A DNA stretch of 64,000 bases. Origin: Mytilisepta virgata. Lineage: Eukaryota; Mollusca; Bivalvia; Mytilida; Mytilidae. The notes beneath the pieces are model-generated. The model had not been told where the DNA came from. It made no database searches and was given only the letters and a program-made list of their open reading frames with translations. Both the position numbers and the translations under genes were made by a program. The stretch covers positions 34,920,230 through 34,984,229 of the forward strand of contig CM051516.1 in the NCBI GenBank assembly GCA_028015205.1, given 5' to 3'. Shown here one piece after another: positions 14,001 to 23,906 of this stretch (position 1 is the stretch's first letter; the number at the start of each line of letters is the position of its first letter).

Positions 14001-17000
14001 GGGTAGGGGATGACCCCCGGGGCTCAGATGTATACTGCATTCAACTTGTCTTGTTATCATGAATAATAAAATATATGGTTTAAGGGTGGGGATTTCAACC
14101 TTTTCCAAGATAATGAAGGCTAGGGGGTGGGGACTGACTCCCAGGGACCCAAATGTGGTACTCTGCACTCCGCCTTGACCTGATGCATATACCTTCCAAA
14201 TATCATGAGGCTAGCTCAAGAAACAAAAAAGTTATGTTCCGGACAAAAAATTTGATTAGAAGAGGAAGAAGAACACTATTGGGTTGGGATCTCAATGGTT
14301 TTCAGAATATTTAGTATTTTATCATTTGAGGGGGTGGGGCATGACCCCCCTCAGACCCCCCTATGGTACCAAATGATTTGTCTTATCATAAGGAGTAATA
14401 ATATATATGGTTATAGGGTGGGGATCACAATGGTTTTCAAAATATTAAGTATTTTATCATTTAAGGGGGTGGGGCATGACCCCCCCCTCAGACCCCCTAT
14501 GGTACCAAATGATTCGTCTTATCATAAGGAGTAATAATATATATGGTTATAGGGTGGAGATCTCAATGGTTTTCAGAATAATAAGTATTTTGTCATTTAA
14601 GGGGGTGGGGCATGACCCCCCCCCCTCAGACCCCCTATAGTACCAAATGATTCGTCTTATCATAAGGAGTAATAATATATATGGTTATAGGGTGGGGATC
14701 TCAATGGTTTTCAGAATAAGTATTTTGTCATTTGAGGGGGTGGGGCATGACCCCCTATGGTACCAAATGATTCGTCTTATCATAAAGAGTAATAATATGT
14801 ATGGTTATTGGTTGGGGATCTCAATGGTTTTCAGAATATTTAGTATTTTATCATTTGAAGGGGTGGGGCATGACCCCCCTCAGACCCCCCTATGGTACCA
14901 AATGATTCGTCTTATCATAAGGAGTAATAATATATATGGTTATAGGGTGGGGATCTCAATGGTTTTCAGAATATTTAGTATTTTATCATTTGAGGGGGTG
15001 GGGCATGACCCCCCTCAGACCCCCCTATGGTACCAAATGATTCGTCTTATCATAAGGAGTAATAATATATATGGTTATAGGGTGGGGATCTCAATGGTTT
15101 TCAGAATATTTAGTATTTTATCGTTTGAGGGGGTGGGGCATGACCCCCCTCAGACCCCCCTATGGTACCAAATGATTTGTCTTATCATAAGGAGTAATAA
15201 TATATATGGTTATAGGGTGGGGATCACAATGGTTTTCAAAATATTAAGTATTTTGTTATTTTAGCCTACATTTTACAGGCTAGGGGGTGGGGACTGACCC
15301 CCAGGGACCCAAATGTGGTACTCTGCACTCTGCCATGACCTGATGCATATACCTTCCAAATATCATGAGGCTAGCTCAAGAAACAAAAAAGTTATGTTCC
15401 GGACAAAAAATTTGATTAGAAGAGGAAGAATAACTAGAATTGCAATTGCGAGCAATAGCAGATGTTGCCCCTGGCAGCCATCTTGAAAATGGCGGCCATT
15501 TCGAAAAAAAAAGTATTGATTGCACACCTTCACATAGTGATCTTACTTTCTGCCAAGTTTCATTCAATTCTATCCAGGCATCTCCGAGAACTAAGCCGGA
15601 CAAAAATCATTGGAAAGAAAGAATAATAATAATAACTAGAATTGCAATTGCGAGCAATAGCAGATGTCGCCCCTGGCAGCCATCTTGAAAATGGCGGCCA
15701 TTTCGAAAAAAAAAGTATTGATTGCACACCTTCACATAGTGATCTTACTTTCTGCCAAGTTTCATTCAATTCTATCCAGGCATCTCCGAGAACTAAGCCG
15801 GACAAAAATCATTGGAAAGAAAGAATAATAATAATAATAACTAGAATTGCAATTGCGAGCAATAGCAGATGTCGCCCCTGGCAGCCATCTAGGAAATGGC
15901 GGCCATTTCGAAAAAAAAAGTATTGATTGCACACCTTCACATAGTGATCTTACTTTCTGCCAAGTTTCATTCAATTCTATCCATGTTAAGTTTTTCGCCA
16001 TTTTAACATCATTTTTCAAAATGGCCGCCAAACGTCTCCAACCGATCGCCATTTTTTTTCATCAGTTTGTTCTTCTAATTGTACTTTACAAACATACGAA
16101 GTTTAATGAAATTCTATGGTACAGTTTTTGAGATATAAACGTGTTAAATTACCGATCTATGAATGGCGGCCATCTTGAAAATGGCGGCCATTTTGAAAAA
16201 AAAAGTATTGATTGCACACCTTCACATAGTGATCTTACTTTCTGCCAAGTTTCATTCAATTCTATCCATGTTAAGTTTTTCGCCATTTTAACATCATTTT
16301 TCAAAATGGCCGTCAAACGTCTCCAACCGATCGCCATTTTTTTTCATCAGTTTGTTCTTCTAATTGTACTTTACAAACCTACGAAGTTTAATGAAATTCT
16401 ATGGTACAGTTTTTGAGATATAAACGTTTTAAATTTTCGGAGGGTACCGATCTTTGAATGGCGGCCATCTTGAAAATGGCGGCCATTTCGAAAAAAAAAG
16501 TATTGATTGCACATCTTCACATAGTGATCTTACTTTCTGCCAAGTTTCATTCAATTCTATCCAGGCATCTCCGAGAACTAAGCCGGACAAAAATCATTGG
16601 AAAGAAAGAAAGAAAGAAAGAAAGAAAGAATAATAATAACTAGAATTGCAATTGCGAGCAATAGCAGATGTCGCCCCTGGCAGCCATCTTGAAAATGGCG
16701 GCCATTTCGAAAAAAAAGTATTGATTGCACACCTTCACATAGTGATCTTACTTTCTGCCAAGTTTCATTCAATTCTATCCATGTTAAGTTTTTCGCCATT
16801 TTAACATCATTTTTCAAAATGGCCGCCAAACGTCTCCAACCGATCGCCATTTTTTTTCATCAGTTTGTTCTTCTAATTGTACTTTACAAACCTACGAAGT
16901 TTAATGAAATTCTATGGTACAGTTTTTGAGATATAAACGTTTTAAATTTTCGGAGGGTACCGATCTTTGAATGGCGGCCATCTTGAAAATGGCGGCCATT

Positions 17001-20000
17001 TCGAAAAAAAAAGTATTGATTGCACATCTTCACATAGTGATCTTACTTTCTGCCAAGTTTCATTCAATTCTATCCAGGCATCTCCGAGAACTAAGCCGGA
17101 CAAAAATCATTGGAAAGAAAGAAAGAAAGAAAGAATAATAATAATAACAAAGAAACGGAAGAATAACAATATGTCGTCCCGTGACTACGTTCGGGGCGAC
17201 ATAATAATAATAATAATAATAACAAAGAAACGGAAGAATAACAATATGTCGTCCCGTGACTACGTTCGGGGCGACATAATTATGTCGCCCCGAACGTAGT
17301 CACGGGACGACATATTGTTATTCTTCCGTTTCTTTGTTATTATTATTATTCTTTCTTTCTTTCTTTCTTTCTTTCCAATGATTTTTGTCCGGCTTAGTTC
17401 TCGGAGATGCCTGGATAGAATTGAATGAAACTTGGCAGAAAGTAAGATCACTATGTGAAGGTGTGCAATCAATACTTTTTTTTTCGAAATGGCCGCCATT
17501 TTCAAGATGGCCGCCATTCAAAGATCGGTACCCTCCGAAAATTTAAAACGTTTATATCTCAAAAACTGTACCATAGAATTTCATTAAACTTCGTATGTTT
17601 GTAAAGTACAATTAGAAGAACAAACTCATGAAAAAAAATGGCGATCGGTTGGAGACGTTTGGCGGCCATTTTGAAAAATGATGTTAAAATGGCGAAAAAC
17701 TTAACATCGATAGAATTGAATGAAACTTGGCAGAAAGTAAGATCACTATGTGAAGGTGTGCAATCAGTACTTTTTTTTTCAAAATGGCCGCCATTTTCAA
17801 GATGGCTGCCAGGGGCGACATCTGCTATTGCTCGCAATTGCAATTCTAGTTAAAATTTACGTTTCGCGAAACGTGAGATGTCCCCTCCCGTGCCCATTTT
17901 ATGCCTGTTCTCTTCAACAAGTTGAAGAGTCGCCATCACCGATATACACTGTATACCAAGTTTCGTTAAAATCAGACTTTATATTTTTTGCCATTTTCAG
18001 CAGCCATCTTAAAAATGGAGGCCATTACGGAAATTCCGAAAATGCGCCGTGAGTCGCCATCACCCATATACCCTGTATACCAAGTTTCGTTGAAATCAGA
18101 CAATGTTTACATTTTTCACCATTTGGCGGCCATCTTGAAAATGGCGGCCATTACAAAAATTCCGACAATGCGCCGTCAGTCGCCATCACCCTTATACCCT
18201 GTATACCAAGTTTCATTGAAATCGGACAATGTTTACATTTTTCACCATTTTCGGGGGCCATCTTGAAAATGGCGGCCATTACAAAAATTCCGACAATGCG
18301 CCGTCAGTCCCCATCACCTATATACCCTGTATACCAAGATTCGTTGAAATCGGACAATGTTTACATTTTTCGCCATTTTCGGCCGCCATCTTGAAAATGG
18401 CGGCCATTACAAAACTTCCGACAATGCGCCGTCAGTTGCCATCACCCTTATACCCTGTATACCAAGTTTCATTGAAATTGGACAATGTTTACATTTTTCG
18501 CGATTTTCGGCGGCCATCTTGAAAATGGCGGCCATTACAGAAATTCCGACAATGCGCCATCAGTCGCCATCACCGTTATACCCTGTATACCAAGTTTCGT
18601 TGAAATTGGACAATGTTTACATTTTTCGCCATTTTTGGCGGCCATCTTGGAAATGGCGGCCATTTTGAAATTATAAACCGCAAAAAACACTGTAGGACCT
18701 TGGGACCTATCACCCCTCCAAGTTTCATATTGATCGGTCCATCCATTTCCGAGGAGATAGCCGGACAAGTTCGTGCATCAGGTTGACGGAAGAAAAAGAA
18801 AAAAGTATAATAATAAGAAAAATAAGAAACGGAGTAAAAACAATATGTCCCCGACGACACTTCGTGGTCGGGGACATAATAACAAAGAAACGGAAGAATA
18901 ACAATATGTCGTCCCGTGACTACGTTCGGGGCGACATAATAATAACAAAGAAACGGAAGAATAACAATATGTCGTCCTGTGACTACGTTCGGGGCGACAT
19001 AATAATCACTAAAACAATATGTCTCCCTTCGAGAAGGGGAGACATAATAAACTAACAAATTGTCGAAAAGGGGAGACAACTACAAATAATCAAACAGATT
19101 CCATGCAAAAATATTCAAACACATTATGATGAAAAATCTGATGAAAATTTAATACCTTGTTTTCATTACCTATTTGTTTGCGTTTGTTTGCTTTGCTCAT
19201 GAAATTTACAACAATCAAAGATTTTTTTGTCAATTTGAATTTGAAAATGCATCTAAATCAATTTTTTCACATGCATCCATTTCATCTATAATTATGCAAG
19301 ATTCTTAAAAAGTCTTCAGTTTGAAACTGAGTAGGCTAATTGCCACCACAGAAGGTCCAATTATATGTATCAAACCAAACCATCCACTTTTTACAGTGGC
19401 AGTCAAAATTTTTTGCCTTTTGTGTCCCATCCCATCCCCAATACTAGATGAATCATCGAACTGTGACTTCATAATGAAGGACAGCAATAACAATGTTCCT
19501 TTGGTTTGAATTATTGTTGCATGAGAGGATTTTATCCATCATTTGTTTTTTTTACCTATTGCACTTACTTCAAGAAAAACGATGGAAGTCTTGCTCCATA
19601 TTCAAACTGTTCATCAAATATTACAAATTCCTCTTCAAGTTTTCTGAACTCTTCCTGAAAAGGTATGAAATGTTTACATCATTTTAAATATAAGCACATT
19701 ACATTGAAAATTTATTTAATATTGTAACTTTAACCATTAACCTGCTGCAAAACCTATTCTTAGCCAAAAATTGTAATTTTTCATAAAACTTTTTTCTAAA
19801 AATTATTTTTATAAATTCTGTGTCTAGCATGTGAATGTAGCTTCCAGTACAAAGCTTTCAAAATGTGTAAAAAGAGAATTAGCGCTTTCCTAAATACAGG
19901 ATGATACGAATGCAATATGTAAACAATTTACACAGTAATGAAACAGCAACTAAACAAGTAGTAGACTTGTATAAAATAAGAAAAACATGAAACCAATACA

Positions 20001-23000
20001 ATGACACAATAACAAAAATCTACCTTATATTGTATGCACAAAGAAAATATTTACAAATATAAACTGTTGCAATTTATATCCAGATTGTATTCATATTTAG
20101 AATCCAGTGAAAAAAAAACACTGCATGTGTTCAACACAATTGTAATACATATAGAAAATTATGTTCATCAAAGATACCAAAAATTCAAATTTTAAAAAGG
20201 TTCCTAAAATTTCATCTCAACTGCTGATGCTGACAACAAAAATGAAAAAATTGTAATTATAATGTGTAACTTTAGTGAATTTGACAAGCAAGGGAGATGA
20301 TGTGGTATCCGTAAAAAATCAGACAAAAGCAAAACTGAATCATACCAATGTTAAAAATGAAAAAAAAAAGGGTTTTTTTCGGAGATGAGATGTGGTCTCC
20401 TTGACATTAACTCCATATCCGTTCTTTTCTAATAATATAAGCACGATAACTGAGTTATTAGACAGGGAACGACAATACTAAGTACAAATAAATTGGGATT
20501 GCTTGAACGCCAGTAGGAATAAGGCCAGCTGCATCGACAAGGTAACCATGTCTTGCTACACATATCCTAACTAATAATTTCTGCAATACCAATATTTTCA
20601 AAACCAATTATAATGTGGATTTTTGAACAGAACATTATGTATGTAATACACATGTTTTGATATGGGCGTTTTACACGCATTAAATATAAGCATGTTTTAC
20701 GTTTGTTTACTGTACGTATTACAGACATTTTTACATACGTTTTACATCCGTTGTCCTCTACATGCATTGATAACATATGTTGAATGCATGTTAAACGTAT
20801 GTAAAATGTGCATGCACTTTTTGCTGTGTACACATAATACACATTAACTAAATTCTTTGACATACCTCAGAATTAATTGGAAGGATATTTTTACCAAACA
20901 GATTATTAATAACTCCAGCATACATAGATTTCCTCACAAGATGATGCAAGTCTCCCTTTCCTGTAAAAAATCATGTACAAGTGTCAAGAAAAAGCTTGTA
21001 CATAAATTCATATGTGATTTGTAGCCAGAAACTTGTTTACATCTTGAAGTTGGCTGTTGATATTTGATGCGATGATAAATGGTGATTTGTCAAATATCTT
21101 TGGTAATGCATTTTAGTACTACATTTAATTTTTAAATCTTAACAAGAAAAGATATTCAACAGTTTCTTTATTTCTACCTAAATACATGTGGCCTGTATTT
21201 ATATATGGTTTTGCCTCAAATATCATCTTCTTACTAAAATACATAATTTTGTTCATTCCAGGGAAAACTGAAAATTTCTGTAAGAAAAGTTGAAATAGGG
21301 AATAGGTCCTGCTGAAATATGTTTTACTATGAAGTGAAAAACTTTTTTAACTGCAGAAAATTGTGCCTGTCATCAAGTCATTTAAACAACACTTTGATAT
21401 CCCATATGATTCAATCCATCTACCTTAAGTCTGATAGAATCTGGTTTGTTCCAAAGATAACTGACAGGAACCACCATTTTTTCAAACTTCTATCAAGGAC
21501 CATAACTCTGTACAACTCCTACTTACCTTCTTGTCCTAGCTGGGTGAGTTGGTCTTTGAATTCATCACAGAGTTTGTCAGAGAAGTAAATCAACCTTGAT
21601 GATGCAAGCCTTCCTTTAACCATGTCATGAATTTGAGTATGGTATTTAAAAAATGATAATTTACTAACTGAAGCTGAAAAGTAAACATACAGATATACAT
21701 GCATAACATATAACTGAACAGACACAGTTGTAAAATATAAAAAGCAAACTATACTCTAATGTTTAACACAATTTTTTTGATTTATTTGTTTTATGAAAAA
21801 AGATTAAAAATTATTGTTCCCTTAAAATAAAATTTACACATAACAAATTTTCATATAAACTTCTTTGTCATGTTTGTTAAGAATTTACAAGACTATGGTA
21901 AGTTTGTTTAATTGGGGTTTTTATTGGTGGAGGAAGACGGAGTATCCAGAGAGAAATACCGACCTTCGGTAGGAAAAGTGGTGATCCTTGTCAATTAAGA
22001 TCGGAGTTGAACACACCCCGCCACAGGTAAGATTCGAATTCACAACCTCAGTGTTGATAGGCTAGTCATCATTAGTAGTCATGACGAACTACCTAGACCA
22101 CTTGGCCACCGAGGCCCTGACTATGGTAAGTTACTGTAATACTATCTACATACCAACATTCATAACAGGGTCTTGAACAGCTTTCTGGAAATCAACACAA
22201 GATGATTGAAAAAAATATGGAAAATCTTTGGCATCATTGATGAAAGTGAGACGTTCTCCAGCTACATACAAAGTAAATATCTCTCCAAGCTAGAAAAAAG
22301 TGAAAACAATTATTTATACATTTGAGCATGTAATATCAATATTTTTTGTTGTTGTTTCATTTAAAACATTTCCTTTTCTCTCACTGCTATAAATATTCAT
22401 TGTATTAACAAGATTCTAATTGATATGTGTTTATAGCATGTAATATGTTATTTGTCATCTAGAACCATGTTGTTCTGATGAATAATATTTAATACCAGAA
22501 AGAAACTCAACAAGCATATTCACACATTCTACATGACAATGATGCTACAAAGTGTAGGAAAATTTCAAAACAAACAAAAATATTCAATTTAACCATATAT
22601 TTCTTTATTTTGTATGTAAAATTTAATTATAGGAATTAAATGTTTTTCTAGTAATTTTATACGGTTGTAAAAAGTGCTGTTAATGTGTGCATATTGCCTC
22701 ATATAAATTGTGCTTCTGTCAATGCTTTTACACCACAATAAAACTTAAAAGGGATTCAACTCTTTTAAGTAATAATCTTGTTTAATGAAAGTATTTGCCC
22801 CCAAAGGACTTGTAATTTTTGTGAATAAACATTTTTATATGTTGACTTTATATTGTTATTAATCATGGAGTAATCACTTGTTCTATTAATTAAAATTAAT
22901 TGGTCTTCAAATTTATTATCTCCTCTGAATAACCTGGTTTATATAAATAACTATCAGTTTCTGTAATATAATAAATTTTTTTTTTTAAATATATGTGTTA

Positions 23001-23906
23001 TTGTGAGATCTTCTTTAATAATATGTTCAGACATTTATATTGAGATTGATAAGTGATATTTATTGAAAAATGCAAAATATGATGCTTTTCTTTGCTGTTT
23101 TGCCAGGAAGTAAGGAAAGTATGTAGGAACCCACTCAGATATTCTTCATTTACATAAATGTGTTGCATCATACATTTCAGGGGTGAGACTAACCCGTTCT
23201 CTAAACAAACTGTCTCAACTGCATTTAGTACTTTGGATACATGGACTGAGGGAGGATCAAGGGCATGCTACTTCTATTTTTTGGTATTATTCAATTATTC
23301 AGTTATACAAATTAAATATTTTTTCCCTTCCCACATGGATAAATACTGTATTTTCAACCTAAAATTTTATCTTTTCTTACAGTGCATTATTTGTTGTCCC
23401 TTCTTTTACTATACTGACTAATTGTGCTTGTGCTGTTTTCTTTTTAAAATATGAATATTTGAATACATTATGTGATATATTATATTCATGTTCTCATAAT
23501 CTTTGTGATTGACACATGTAATACATGTTTGTGTTGCTTTTGTTTCTTTTATTTATTTACTATTTTTTTATTTTGGAAAGGGGGGGGGGTCTAAGGACCA
23601 AATAGTCAAACAAGGACTAAGTATGCAAGACTTAAATGAAATCATCTGACTGATAAACATGTAGTGGGAACATTGAACTGAAACTTAAAACTTCAGTGAT
23701 GAGATCACCTTCTCTCTCTTTACAGAAATGAAATCTAATGGAGTTTTCCCAAACTCAAAAGCACAGCCTATCCAAGGAATCCAGCCACTATAAACCGGAG
23801 GTAATGACTTAGTGGATGTGGCATGCCTTGCGTAATAAAAACAAAATAAAATCGGTATGATCCCAGTTAGAATGAGAGCAAGAACGCCAACGTCGTCTGA
23901 CAACAT
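5090..23906 (-). CDS. CYP39A1: CYP39A1-type cytochrome P450 (oxysterol 7-alpha-hydroxylase family), 13 exons
   Basis: Exons, 5' to 3' on the minus strand: 23709-23906, 22154-22289, 21527-21673, 20866-20960, 19569-19654, 13469-13568, 12026-12121, 10825-10915, 8599-8729, 8162-8257, 7800-7888, 6531-6621, 5090-5167. All junctions are GT-AG and all phases join, giving 477 residues against about 469 in human CYP39A1. Features: N-terminal membrane anchor (about 6-28), proline hinge PPVYSGWIPWIG, helix I segment WASLANAIP where most P450s carry the A/GGxxT motif (the Asn form is typical of the CYP7/8/39 group), ExxR at 339-342, PERW at 392-395, heme loop FGGGRYQCPG with Cys419, and C-terminal HLVGTQQP. 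In vertebrates the enzyme 7-alpha-hydroxylates 24-hydroxycholesterol in the ER; the substrate here is inferred only. Start chosen as the first in-frame ATG before the anchor. Last exon is supported by phase and the HLVG motif. Confidence 0.9.
5806..6078. mobile_element. 273-bp TTAA MITE, copy 1
   Basis: It is flanked by TTAA at 5802-5805 and 6079-6082. Its ends are inverted, reading GGTGGTACC(T/C)AACACT inward from both sides. A second copy of the same length lies in the opposite orientation at 29879-30151. TTAA target sites are typical of piggyBac and Kolobok elements. No protein is encoded. It lies in the last intron of the P450 gene. Confidence 0.88.
6718..6883. repeat. Fold-back element, family copy A
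   Basis: The outer ends ACAGATTCT and AGAATCTGT are inverted, and pairing continues inward with gaps to GGATTATAGGATTTATC and its inverted partner. Related fold-back copies occur at 7199-7352 and 58279-58433. It lies in intron 11 of the P450 gene, about 100 bases from exon 12. Confidence 0.65.
7199..7352. repeat. Fold-back element, family copy B
   Basis: The arm starting ACAGATTCTCCTTCA is answered by the inverted TGAAGGAGAATCT at the other end. The arms extend about 60 bp each through GGAATTT and AACTA(T)TTT segments around a short loop. Same family as 6718-6883. Confidence 0.7.
11275..11955. mobile_element. Degenerate pogo-like repeat
   Basis: The left end ACTCTCGTTATCTC and the right end GATAACCAGAGTACACTGT are roughly inverted, and subterminal 'ctcctttttagtc' segments occur inside both ends. 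It resembles the better preserved element at 2726-3268. It lies in intron 7 of the P450 gene. Borders are approximate. Confidence 0.4.
12671..12905 (+). mobile_element. tRNA-derived SINE with 13-bp target duplication
   Basis: The 5' part has a tRNA-like A box, TGGCAGAGTGG, and a degenerate B box, ATCGAATCTC. The body continues through GTTCGACTCCGATCTTGACA and an AAGGTCGGTGG segment to an A-rich tail. The element is bracketed by the direct repeat TCATAAGTATATT (12658-12670 and 12906-12918), the mark of target-primed insertion. It sits in intron 6 of the P450 gene, on the opposite strand to transcription. A second copy is at 21905-22118. Confidence 0.85.
13940..14118. repeat. Diverged outlying copies of the 135-bp repeat
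   Basis: Two degraded units share the pattern 'ggggtaggggatgaccccc ... ttgttatcatgaataataa ... atatggtt' with the clean array at 14283-15261. They lie before the first 153-bp flanking repeat. Confidence 0.6.
14119..14271. repeat. 153-bp direct repeat, left flank of array
   Basis: It runs from AGGCTAGGGGGTGGGGACTG to the GATTAGAAGAGGAAGAA tail. It is nearly identical to 15278-15430, so the 135-bp array is bracketed by direct copies. Confidence 0.75.
14283..15261. repeat. 135-bp tandem array, eight units
   Basis: The anchor CAATGGTTTTCA recurs at 14293, 14428, 14564, 14702, 14822, 14957, 15092 and 15227, giving steps of 135, 136, 138, 120, 135, 135 and 135. Each unit has a C-run/G-run palindromic block (GGGGTGGGGCATGACCCCCC) and TATGGTACCAAATGATT. 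Because 135 is divisible by three, a plus-strand frame stays open across several units, but it is repetitive, antisense to the P450 gene and has no domain. It lies in intron 5 of that gene. Confidence 0.9.
15278..15430. repeat. 153-bp direct repeat, right flank of array
   Basis: Near-identical to 14119-14271. It ends in TTCCGGACAAAAAATTTG and a GAAGAA-rich tail, directly joined to the first 'aactagaattgc' module at 15432. Confidence 0.75.
15432..16637 (+). repeat. Tandem 'aactagaattgc' modules with YY1-like palindromes
   Basis: Modules start at 15432, 15634 and 15839, and the next starts at 16638. The first two are about 203 bp: head AACTAGAATTGCAATTGCG, a block with CCATCTTGAAAATGGCGGCC, the phrase TTTCATTCAATTCTATCC, then AGCCGGACAAAAAT and a GAAA/AAT microsatellite tail. 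The third is extended by two copies of a segment containing CCGATCGCCATTTTTTTTCA. There is no coding capacity. Short frames on both strands reflect repetition. Confidence 0.85.
16638..17851. repeat. Large palindrome, arms about 570 bp
   Basis: The centre is the 14-bp palindrome GACATAATTATGTC at 17273-17286. The right arm 17280-17851 is a near-exact reverse complement of 16638-17279. The left arm differs mainly by one extra 60-70-bp block (second hairpin copy near 17147-17220) and by short microsatellite length changes. Both outer ends are the module head AACTAGAATTGC in opposite orientation. The pre-mRNA of the P450 gene would carry this as a very long hairpin in intron 5. Confidence 0.88.
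17171..17202. repeat. ATGTC/GACAT hairpin 1
   Basis: The stem is ATGTCGTCCCG pairing with CGGGGCGACAT around an ACTACG loop. It is preceded by AAAGAAACGGAAGAATAACA and followed by an AAT-rich tract. Further copies lie at 17246-17277, inverted at 17282-17313, and at 18906-18937 and 18969-19000. Confidence 0.8.
17859..17874. repeat. Perfect 16-bp palindrome
   Basis: ACGTTTCGCGAAACGT, perfectly self-complementary, immediately outside the right end of the large palindrome and before the 125-128-bp array. It could be a terminal or binding motif. No function can be assigned. Confidence 0.6.
17934..18665 (+). repeat. 125-128-bp tandem array, six units
   Basis: The anchor CATCACC recurs at 17934, 18059, 18184, 18312, 18440 and 18568. 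Each unit carries TATACCCTGTATACCAAG, a GACAATGTTTACATTTTTC segment, a palindromic block GGCGGCCATCTTGAAAATGG and CCGACAATGCGCCGTCAG. The frames that stay open across it are composition effects. It lies in intron 5 of the P450 gene. Confidence 0.88.
18845..18877. repeat. ATGTC/GACAT hairpin, variant B
   Basis: The stem is ATGTCCCCGAC pairing perfectly with GTCGGGGACAT around a CACTTCGTG cap. The flanks are AACAAT before and AATAA after, as in the other hairpins, but the stem sequence differs, so the fold rather than the sequence is conserved. Confidence 0.8.
18906..19000. repeat. Two ATGTC/GACAT hairpins of variant A
   Basis: Hairpins at 18906-18937 and 18969-19000, each introduced by AAAGAAACGGAAGAATAACA and followed by an AATAAT tract. 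The second has a C-to-T change in the stem (GTCCTG), which leaves a G:T-type pair rather than breaking the stem. Confidence 0.78.
19019..19045. repeat. ATGTC/GACAT hairpin, variant C
   Basis: The stem is ATGTCTCCC pairing with GGGAGACAT around TTCGAGAAG, which can itself pair. The flanks are again AACAAT and AATAA. It is the third distinct stem sequence with the same frame. Confidence 0.78.
21905..22118 (-). mobile_element. tRNA-derived SINE, second copy
   Basis: Same family as 12671-12905, inserted on the minus strand. It has the A-box region GTGGCCAAGTGGTC, a GAATTCGAATCTTACC B-box region and the AACCCCAATTAAACAAA tail. The direct repeats GACTATGGTAAGTT at 21891-21904 and 22119-22132 flank it. 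It lies in intron 2 of the P450 gene, about 35 bases from the exon 2 donor. Confidence 0.85.

Noticed and set aside
14647..15264. 205-codon plus-strand frame of 45-residue repeats
   Set aside because: It follows the 135-bp tandem array exactly (135 = 3 x 45), lies antisense within a P450 intron, and has no domain or flanking exons.
14283..18665. CRISPR-like array
   Set aside because: Units are head-to-tail without unique spacers, in an animal genome. They are satellite-type repeats.
15376..18768. Many overlapping 60-110-codon frames on both strands in the intron-5 repeats
   Set aside because: The same peptide appears forward and inverted wherever the module occurs. It reflects repetition without stops, not genes.
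20641..20840. Possible MITE with ACATGT-rich inverted ends
   Set aside because: The region is rich in short ACATGT/TGTACA palindromes that pair by chance. I could not find matched termini.
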